17,757 nucleotides of DNA, from assembly GCA_029298735.1 (NCBI GenBank), contig JANSLP010000493.1, positions 1 to 17,757 on the forward strand. The letters are read 5' to 3'. Position numbers and translations under genes: made by a program. The notes under the pieces were generated by a model. It did no database searches. It had not been told where the DNA came from and saw only the letters and a program-made list of their open reading frames with translations. This DNA is from Ophiostoma sp. CBS 140.51. Taxonomy: Eukaryota > Ascomycota > Sordariomycetes > Ophiostomatales > Ophiostomataceae. Positions 1 through 7,193 of this stretch are shown here, in pieces. Within the stretch, counting starts at the first letter, position 1, and the number at the start of each line of letters is the position of its first letter.

Positions 1-316
1 AACACAAGCAGAAAAGTAAAATACCAGCAATCAGTACATCCCTATATCCGCCAAAGAAGTGAAGAAGAAAAGAAAAAAGACATAGAAAAGCGAGTGATGG
101 GAGTCTTTCTCAGACTGGCCTGTTGCACCACACGCAATTGAGTTCGTTAGTGTTGACCCCTCACACCCGAATCTTGGATTTACTCCCAAAATGAAACTTC
201 TTTTTATTATGCAAAGCAGCATTTCTGTGCTATGATCATTTACCAGGCGTTCACGGAAGAAAAAAAAAAACACCAGAACAAGACAATTCGCAAAACTACA
301 ATTCGCCGCAAGCAAC
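1..316 (+). promoter_or_regulatory. Upstream region of the FAH-family gene, no gene seen
   Basis: AT-rich non-coding DNA. It holds an 11-A tract at 260-270, about 47 bases before the start codon, which could act as a nucleosome-poor promoter element. The minus-strand open frame across 31-363 is low-complexity (its Phe run is the A tract read backwards) and resembles no protein I know. No clear TATA box or CGG-type palindrome was seen. Confidence 0.45.
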
Positions 317-1770
317 ATGTCTAGCAATCCCTTCCCCGTCGCAAACATTCCTTTCGGTGTCATCTCGACGGAGGATGATGTGAGTCGACTTGATCTCTTA
401 AGACAAAACCATGATGTTTAAGGAGCATACTGATTGCAAACATTCTTTTAGGCCCAACCTAGACCGGCCACAATCATTGAAGATACGGTCGTGGATCTTG
501 CCATACTGCAAGATCTCGGTGCTTTTGACCATATTGAGGCTATCAAGTCCGCCAGACCTTTCTGCTCCGCATTTGTGAATGACTTTGCCGCTCTGAATAA
601 GTGGACGCGGTTGGCAACGAGGTCACATATTCAGAAACTATGGACGGACGGTACACTAGCCAAGACGTATGGCAAAGCCCTCTTGCCAGCTTCTAGCGTT
701 AAGAACCATGTTCCCATGAGCACAATCAACTACACAGACTACGTCTCCAGCCGCGGTCATTTTGAAAATGTAAGAGTCCACGATTAGCACGCATGATGGA
801 GCAGACCATTAACACATGTAGATTCAAAACATGATTGGCACCCCAACTGCAGCCCGCAGCCCATTCTATCACATGCCTACGGGCTACTACGGGAACTCAC
901 GCAACATTGTCGTCAGCGGCACGCCCATTCACCGATTCCACGGCCTCATTGCTGATCAGTTCCAGATCGAGAAGCTGGCTACCACGGGTCCTTCGCAGCG
1001 CTTCGACTACGAGCTGGAGCTGGGCGTGTATCTCTGTGGTAGCAACAAGTACGGCGAGGCCATCAGCGTTGGGGAGGCTGACGACTACATTTTTGGCTTT
1101 GTCCTTCTCAATGACTGGAGTGGTAAGTCCTTCTCACAGCTTTGCAACTCGGCATCGTGTCGCTAATAGATTAGGCCGTGACATTCAACGTGCCGAGTCT
1201 GGCGGGCCGACAGGCCCTTTCCTGGCCAAATCGGGCGCCGTGACTATTTCGCCTTGGATCGTGACTCTTGAAGCTCTTGAAGCTGCACGTATGCCCCGTC
1301 AACAGAAGCCCATTGTGCCCTTTGTGGACCATCTGTCGGAGGGTACATCCATGTCAGATCCTTGTCTAAGTATCCATTGTTCTGCTTTCTGGAAGGGACC
1401 AAAGACTACCGGTGATATTGACGGCACAAAAACATCAGAGGCTGATTACAGTGACACGTACTGGACGTACCGGCAGCTGCTTGCCCACCAGACCTTCAAT
1501 GGCGCCATGGTCGGCGTGGGCGATCTGCTCGGGACCGGCACCATGTCAATGTTTGAAAGTGACGATATGGGCCGGTGCTGCATCTCTGAGCGCACGTACA
1601 ATGGTACCAAGCCATTGGACATTGGTGACGGCCAGACGCGGTCTTGGATCGAGGATGGCGATGAGATCATGTTCCGCGGGTGGGTCCTTGACGGGAAGAC
1701 GGGGGAGAGGCTCTTTGGCTTTGGCGAATGCAAAGGTCAGGTTCTACCAGCGCTGTTGGGCAGGAAGTAA
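317..1770 (+). CDS. Fumarylacetoacetate hydrolase-family protein (divergent paralogue)
   Basis: Exons 317-379, 452-769, 822-1122 and 1175-1770 join into 425 residues, close to the roughly 420 of eukaryotic FAH; all three introns are GT-AG. FAH cleaves the C-C bond of acylpyruvates, classically as the last step of Phe/Tyr catabolism. Seen here: an SH3-like N-terminal domain starting with IPFGVIST, then YTDYVSSRGH (115-124), VVSGTPI (157-163), YELEL (190-194), NDWSGRDIQ (224-232), GPFLAKS (241-247), GDLLGTGT (343-350) and NGTKPLDIGDGQTR. Metal ligands (D117, E191, E193, D225) and catalytic H124, K246 and E366 are kept by alignment to the mouse enzyme. Several substrate contacts differ: V119 replaces Tyr128, G133 aligns with Arg142, and the Tyr244 position is not Tyr. 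An active hydrolase on another acylpyruvate-like substrate is more likely than housekeeping FAH. Family confidence is high; substrate is unknown. Confidence 0.93.
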
Positions 1771-2198
1771 TACTCAATAGGACAAAGCCAGTGCCTTCAT
1801 CTCTAAAACTCGACACAATTATCTCCTTGCTTACATCTGAGCATATTATTTGCTTTGTTTGTAGTTCTTGCGTCGTGAGGACATGCGATGGTTGAAAATT
1901 AACGTGGGCCTAAGTAGCATATTTGACCAATAGAATAACAAGGAATTTAGTGCATACGCTCAATGTGAAGCACACCCCGAACAGCTTCCGCATGTACACA
2001 ACCCCGCCGGGATGTGGGATGACAATGCTGTTCTGCAGTCTGAAATCTTGTTGGTTGGTAAATGCTTATTCTGATGGTTCTCAGAGTAAGAATTTCGCTT
2101 CTGGTTCATGTCAGGATTTATTCTTCATTGCAAGATCCAGCTCACACACAATCGAGGACAGGGCGCATCACACAAAGCCAAGCCCAAACTCAGACACG
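1771..2198 (+). promoter_or_regulatory. Intergenic region between the FAH-family gene and the cupin gene
   Basis: These 428 bases hold the 3' end of the FAH-family gene and the promoter/leader of the cupin gene. The cupin frame stays open upstream to 1923, but the translated segment is Ser/Thr/Cys-rich, unlike any cupin N-terminus, and lies before the family-typical start, so I treat it as untranslated. No strong palindromic operator was recognised. Confidence 0.4.
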
Positions 2199-2747
2199 AT
2201 GGCAGGCCTTCCTCCTCTTCGACGTATCGTCACAGGCCATGATGGCACAGGCACAGCAATTTTCGACTCGGACACCGCATTGTCCCCGATTGATCCCCGG
2301 CAATCTGTCAAAGACGCCGATCTGACCGACGAGGAACGACGCCTCAAGCCTGGCGGTGGATTCATTACTCTGTGGCGGACGGACGAAGCACCGGCCGTGG
2401 CCCAAGGACCATGGACTGATCACCACGGCAATCAGACACTGAGTCTCAGCAGCGACATTGGTGCCACTGCCCGGGCGGTGGACATGCCACCGAGTATGAG
2501 CTCACCGATGCACCGCACAATTAGTCTCGACATTGGCGTCGTCTTGGCTGGCGAGGTGGTTCTGGAGCTCGACAATGGCTCTGAAGTGACAGTGGGCGTT
2601 GGCGAGACGGTTGTGCAGCGCGGCACAATTCATGCGTGGCACAACCGGGGAACCACCATGGCTAGGGTCTTGTTTGTGCTGCTACCAGCACAGCCGGTGG
2701 TGATTGACGGAAAACCGCTAGAAAAGACCAAGTTTGGTGTTAATTAG
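2199..2747 (+). CDS. Small single-domain cupin (BLL6423-like type)
   Basis: An uninterrupted frame of 182 residues. The start was chosen at MAGLPPLRRIVTGH because the LPPLRRIVTGH opening is typical of this fungal cupin family. The cupin barrel occupies about residues 95-165. Motif 1 is MHRTISLDIGVVLAGEVVLEL (104-124), motif 2 is GETVVQRGTIHAWHN (135-149). Of the usual metal ligands, H105 and H145 are present, but the second His of motif 1 is Thr107 and the Glu position is D111; the HRTxSLD form is characteristic of the subfamily. A classical three-His dioxygenase site is therefore not visible, and the protein may be an isomerase-like, binding or accessory protein. It follows the FAH-family gene on the same strand and converges with the hydrolase gene, with 133 bases between the two stop codons. 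Fold is confident; reaction unknown. Confidence 0.88.
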   Translation: MAGLPPLRRIVTGHDGTGTAIFDSDTALSPIDPRQSVKDADLTDEERRLKPGGGFITLWRTDEAPAVAQGPWTDHHGNQTLSLSSDIGATARAVDMPPSMSSPMHRTISLDIGVVLAGEVVLELDNGSEVTVGVGETVVQRGTIHAWHNRGTTMARVLFVLLPAQPVVIDGKPLEKTKFGVN

Positions 2748-2880
2748 GCTAGATGGTAGCATGTGAATGAATACATCTCCGGATGTAAAACAGAAAATAG
2801 TCAAATACTTTTTGTTGATAGATTTGGATAGAGACAAGAAGGAAGCTACACATATCGATCTACATACAACAGTGACTGGT

Positions 2881-4723
2881 TTACGGAATGTATGGAACCA
2901 GTAGGTGGCTGTCGTACTCGCCACCAGCATGAACAACAATGCTGCCCTTGTTCAAGGTCTTGACAAGAGGGGTGCGGAAGGTAAGCTCGGGCCGGAGGTT
3001 GTGTCCAGCAACAGTCAACTTGATGGCCTCGCCAGCTTCCCAAATCATGCCAAACGGCCACAACTCAATGTCAACGGGAACAATCTGCCCCTCAGAAAGC
3101 TTCTGGATATTGGCGTGGGTGTAGTACGGCTGGTGTGGTGTACTGCGTTGTTGGTCCAGCTCCCGGTGACTGACACGCAGGCGGCCTGTGGCGCCCTCAG
3201 CAAAGTAGACATCGACGTGCTTGTCACCCTCGGCGTGCATGGCCCGGTGCTTCTCACGGTCAGCCACTGGGTCGTCTGACAGGTAGCCGACATCAATGCA
3301 TATGGACTCAGCCAGCTGGCCATTCTTATCAAGTTTTGCAAACTTAGTAAAGAGGTCAATGTCTTCGTTGCCGCGTGCCTCAACCCAGAGCTTCAGCCTG
3401 AAGTGGCCTGTCAGCTCCGTCCGTTCCGGAAAGACGTAGATAAAGTTGGCGGTGCCGGTGACAGCATCAAACTCAATGCTTTGAGCCTGTGCAGGGGCAA
3501 CTTCCCAGTGAAGACTTGCTCCCTTGGCATCCAGGAAGAGACGCTTGGACTGCTGCCGGGCCAGAGGAAACTCCATCTCGGGACGGTTGACAATGTCAAG
3601 ATTGCCCGGGCCAGGGTTGAGGATTGACAGCCGAACCCGGGGCGTGTACTCCCATCCGTTGGAGACACCGTCCTTCATGTAGTGGTCAAAGAACTTGCGC
3701 AAGTCCTCCACATTTTGAGGGTAGTAGAGGTCCGGCCACTCGTTGCTGTTGTGGACGCGCAGCCACTTGTCCTTGCTGGCCGCCTCGGACCAGCCACGAA
3801 AGGTACCACGAGTGTGCAGCGCATTGGTCCAGCTCGCTGTGACATACAGCGGGACGGTGATCTTGTCCAGCCGGGCCTTGCGGTCTTCCCAGTACGCATT
3901 CCATGTCGGGTACTTGTGCGTCATGGATGCCACATCTTCTGTGCGACCTAGTCCGGGGAAACAGTTATTCATAAGGCCTTGCTGGAACTCGGGGTTGGGA
4001 ATACCGCCACGCCGAGCCGTGTCATTGTACAGATCATTCCAGCCCTCCCATGGCGCAAGACACGTCAAGTGCGGCGGGTTCTCGGCGCCGACAAACCATT
4101 GTGTCTGGGCCAGCCAAGAGTTGCCGGACATCGTGACGCGCTTGTTGCTCCAGGACTGGGCGGCCACCCACTCGACAATGTCGTAGGCATCTTTGCCGTC
4201 GAGGGTGCAGTTGGTGTACGTGTCGCCTTCCGACATCCAGGAGCCGCGGGTGTCTACCACAATGTTAGTATAGATACTAATATTTTTCAAAAATAGGACT
4301 CTTACCAGGATGCACCATGGCATAGCCGTGCAAGACCCAGTAAGCGGGATCCAGTGCCTCAAACTTTTCGAGTGAGCTGACAGTACACTGGGGTACACCA
4401 TGCCTCCAAGGCGACATGTCCATCATCTTGCGATTTACGCCCCCGTTTTTGCCAAACCCACCGCTGGAGATTATAGCTGGGACAGACAGTCTGGTGTGGG
4501 GCGAGCGGTAGACATCAGAGTAGATGGTGGTGCCGTCCCGAAGCTTGATTGGCACATCTCTCTCCCACAAGATATCACAGGGAAGTGCCAACGCCCCCTC
4601 GCGGAGAACGCTTCCTTTGGTCAGGATCTTGCTCTCCTGCTTGAAACCGGGGTACAAAGCGTGTCCAGTCGATTTGGCGCCATCATCGTGGAACAACACT
4701 TCAATGCCGTCAATGGTCTCCAT
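2881..4723 (-). CDS. CocE/NonD-family alpha/beta hydrolase (X-Pro dipeptidyl-peptidase S15-like)
   Basis: Two exons on the minus strand, 4723-4306 and 4253-2881, with a 52-nt GT-AG intron, give 596 residues, the usual size for the family. Members hydrolyse esters or amides with a Ser-Asp-His triad. Seen: an N-terminal alpha/beta-hydrolase core with RDVPIKLRDGTTIYSDVYR, then VHPGDTRGSWMSEGD spanning the splice junction (the family VDxRGxGxSxG block), the nucleophile elbow MSGNSWLAQ (Ser185), and a C-terminal jelly-roll domain ending in GGEYDSHLLVPYIP (His589). The position that carries the catalytic Asp in cocaine esterase (GWYDG) reads SWTNA here (Asn283); Asp314 in EWPDLY is nearby. No signal peptide, so probably cytosolic. 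It is transcribed divergently from the FAD monooxygenase. It could cleave an ester or amide substrate or a ring-opened product; the latter is inference. Confidence 0.92.
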
Positions 4724-5193
4724 GTTTGTTTGAGTAGGCTTGAAGTCAAGAAGAACAAGATTTGGAAAAAAAAAAAAAAAGAAACTGATGGCTCAAACAG
4801 ATAAGATTAAACGAATAAGCATTAACCCCAACAAGTTAATGTTTAAATAATTCCTGTGAAACTTTATTTGAGAATACGTATATTGTCTCTTGACATCAGC
4901 GTCTCTTGTTCAACAATCATGAAAATGCGGCTGTGTGGTGGAATGGTTTGTTTGTGGGGGTGGCCTCGTGTGGCCAACTTCCCCTCTCATCCGCACACAG
5001 CACCCGGCGGGCATCGAGAAGATGAAGATAAAGAGGAAACAGACAATTGTGGATACAGCTTGTAGATGTTCAGCGGTTAACTCAATTTCGCATTCAAAAA
5101 TACAAATACATATGCAGTTGCCTACGCCTCCTCCAGTTTTTCGTCACTTTCTCTCTCTCCCCATCCCCACTCTCAGATCACGATACGTCCAAA
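4724..5193. promoter_or_regulatory. Shared divergent promoter of the hydrolase and the FAD monooxygenase
   Basis: These 470 bases separate two start codons facing away from each other, so both genes probably share control elements. Seen: a 15-A tract at 4766-4780 near the hydrolase side; an exact 8-base inverted repeat, GCTGTGTG at 4930-4937 and CACACAGC at 4994-5001, with 56 bases between; and a pyrimidine-rich leader (about 5115-5175) before the monooxygenase ATG, common in fungal promoters. The repeat arms lie beside CGG (4928-4930) and CCG (4991-4993), the half-sites bound by Zn2Cys6 regulators. Binding is not shown. Confidence 0.5.
4766..4780 (+). repeat. Poly(A) tract of 15
   Basis: A homopolymer of 15 A, 43 bases upstream of the hydrolase start codon on the opposite strand. 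Such poly(dA:dT) tracts often keep promoters free of nucleosomes in fungi; length may also be affected by sequencing. Confidence 0.8.
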
Positions 5194-6756
5194 ATGACTG
5201 GCACAAGCGACAACACGACTACCCCGCCGCCAAAGGCACCAGATGTCGTCATTGCCAATGGAAGACCAAAATCTGGACCAGGCGCCAACAGCGACGATAC
5301 CAACAGCTCGAAGCCCCTGAAAGTTCTCGTCGTTGGAGCGGGCATTGGCGGCTTGTCGGCTGCAGCTTCTTTACGCCAGGCTGGCCACCATGTTGAGATA
5401 AGTTTACCCGCTATTGTGTGAGAAATAAATATTACAAAAACACAGTAACTGACACCGAGTGCACATCTTTGAACAGTCTCGGATTGTCAACGAAATCGGG
5501 GCCGCGATCCATGTCGGCGTCAATGCATCCCAGGCCCTCGACTTTTTGGGATACGACCCGGCCCGGCTGCAAGGCGTGGACTGCGAGACGGTCCGTTCTC
5601 TGGTGCAATAAATTAATAACACAAATTAATCCACTAACACCTCGTTTAGATGACCATGTACGCCCCTGATGGTAGCAAGCTGCGCGACGTTCGCCACGAC
5701 TGGGTCAAGAAGACGTACAAGTCGCCCTGGGTGCTGACCCACCGAGCCGACTTACACAACGAACTCAAATTTCTGGCACTGGATCCTTCTCGGCCTGGCA
5801 AAGTCCCCGTTCTGCACCTGTCATCAAGAGTCGCCATGGTCGATCCGGCAACCGGTATGCTTGAGCTGGAGAACGGACAGCAACATATTGGTGACATTAT
5901 CGTGGGTGCCGATGGGATCTATTCAACGACCCGGGACCAGGTCATTGGTAGCATGCCGCTCTACTCGGTCGGCGAGGCTTGCTATCGTTTCACTATCCCG
6001 GTAGGAAAGATCGCCGCGGATCCCGAGTGCCTTCCTCTTCTAAGCAATGGGAGTATGACGGGAATGGCTCTGATCATTGAGCCAGCCAAGAGAATGATTA
6101 TTTACCCCTGTCGCAATGGCCAGCTGCTCAACTTTGTGTGCATGCACCCCGACACTCACGACAATGTGAGCCAGAGTAGGTTCCTTCCCCCCCGGTATCT
6201 GTGGTGACTTTTTGCTGACCTTCAGACTGGAACTCAATGGCCACAAAAGAGGACGTGCTCAACGAGTACAAGGACTGGGCTCCGGAAATCACAAAAGTCA
6301 TCTCGCATGCTGAGGACGATGTCCGCTGCTGGCGACTTTTGCAGCGTCCCGACCCGCCCAAGTTCAACGAGGGCCGTTTCTGTCTTGTTGGCGACGCTGC
6401 GCACCCGATGCTGCCTCACCAGGGCCAGGGCGGCGGCCAGGCCATTGAAGACGGCGTGGCTCTGGGCGTACTTTTTGAAGGTGCCGTCGCGAGTGACGAT
6501 GTACCGGTTCTCTTGGACCTTTACAACCAAGTCCGTTACCAACGAGCCACCACGGTCGAACGTCTGTCCCGTGAGGCGGCGGTCGGCAAGAGCAAACTCC
6601 GACGTAAGTATTCCGAATGATACATTGAGAGAGAAACCTGACAACTAAAGCAACGCACTCAATTTAGCCGATGCTGTCCAGCGCTATGTGTTTGGTCACA
6701 GTGTTGTTGAGTATGCCAAGCATGCCAAAAGCTCCGTCTTTTTGGCCCCAAAGTAG
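5194..6756 (+). CDS. FAD-dependent monooxygenase (salicylate hydroxylase-like)
   Basis: Exons 5194-5397, 5465-5590, 5650-6175, 6226-6603 and 6668-6756 give 440 residues, normal for group A flavin hydroxylases. These use NAD(P)H, FAD and O2 to hydroxylate aromatic rings in the cytosol. Seen: a 42-residue polar N-terminal extension, the Rossmann motif VVGAGIGGLSAAASL (GxGxxG at 48-53), the ribose-binding acidic residue in IFEQS (E71), the DG motif VGADGIYS (195-201) and the GD motif CLVGDAAHPMLPHQGQGGGQ (338-357). Introns 2-4 are GT-AG with a CTAAC or CTGAC-like branch site. Intron 1 is best explained as AT-AC (separate entry). For intron 2 a donor 16 bases further on (GTGCAA) would not keep frame as cleanly; GTCCGT at 5591 was chosen. 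Substrate is not predictable; the neighbouring extradiol dioxygenase makes a phenol or aromatic acid plausible. Confidence 0.93.
5398..5464 (+). other. Candidate U2-type AT-AC intron in the FAD monooxygenase
   Basis: Sixty-seven bases from ATAAGT to GTGCAC, with a TAACTGAC branch-like sequence about 12-20 bases before the 3' end. Removing them joins GAG to ATC, giving HHVEIFEQS. The distance from the first Gly of GxGxxG to the ribose-binding Glu is then 23 residues, the usual spacing in this fold. The donor is the consensus GTAAGT with only base 1 changed to A, and the acceptor has C for the last G. An in-frame GT-AG alternative (5402-5459) exists but uses the weak donor GTTTAC and inserts Ile-Met-His into the strand, pushing the Glu to 26. 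Confidence 0.62.
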
Positions 6757-7193
6757 ACGGGATGGATCAAGGTCAAGGGCAGGTTGGCTAGAGTGGTGCA
6801 TTGAGCGTGTCTCGTTTCGGCACAGTGCAATGTTAATTACCCCCTCAATCTAACCTTCTCCGTAACCCACAATGCTACACCCCTCAAACTATTAAAGATA
6901 AGGATTAATACTTCAGAGGGCTAAAGGTGTCCGATGTCAACAATGAGGAGAAGCACATGGCAATCATAGGGTCTCGGTGTGCGGAAATGCGGGGTTTCAA
7001 TCAACATTTGCCTTTGTCTTTTGCCGTTTGTAGTGTTGTGCAGATACGGAGTAGCGTTACGAGGGGAAGTAATTCATCCGTATGTGTAGCATCAAATGAA
7101 AGAAGCCATGTTTTTGAAATCTAAAATGCAAAAAAGTCAAAGAAAAAATGAAAGACACGACAGGTCAAGCAGAAAGCAGACACGGCAAAAGAC
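6757..7193 (+). promoter_or_regulatory. Promoter region of the transcription factor gene
   Basis: These 437 bases contain the 3' end of the monooxygenase gene and the promoter of the regulator. A purine-rich leader precedes the ATG. Two upstream ATGs, at 7096 and 7148, open frames that overlap the regulator start out of frame (ending near 7482 and 7311); if included in the transcript they would reduce translation of the main frame. An inverted CGG-type repeat is listed separately. No other gene is visible. Confidence 0.45.
7044..7083. promoter_or_regulatory. Inverted repeat ATACGGA / TCCGTAT, candidate Zn2Cys6 operator
   Basis: ATACGGA (7044-7050) and TCCGTAT (7077-7083) are exact 7-base inverted copies with 26 bases between, 111-150 bases upstream of the regulator ATG. 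CGG inverted repeats are the usual target form for dimeric Zn2Cys6 proteins, so self-regulation is possible. The spacer is longer than in classical sites (GAL4 has 11), so confidence is low. Confidence 0.3.

Noticed and set aside
31..363. 110-residue minus-strand frame at the left edge
   Set aside because: Phe-rich low-complexity translation of A tracts, overlaps the FAH-family start, no recognisable domain.
835..1770. 311-residue plus-strand frame starting at 835
   Set aside because: Only its last part (from 1175) is the real FAH-family exon 4; the first part is a shifted reading of exon 3 and the intron.
1923..2198. N-terminal extension of the cupin frame
   Set aside because: The sequence is not cupin-like and the family-typical start is at 2199.
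3682..4296. Plus-strand frames inside the CocE hydrolase
   Set aside because: Shadow frames opposite a well-supported coding exon with conserved family motifs.
5402..5459. GT-AG intron model for intron 1 of the FAD monooxygenase
   Set aside because: In frame but with weak donor GTTTAC and a three-residue insertion that breaks the conserved FAD-fold spacing; kept only as the alternative.
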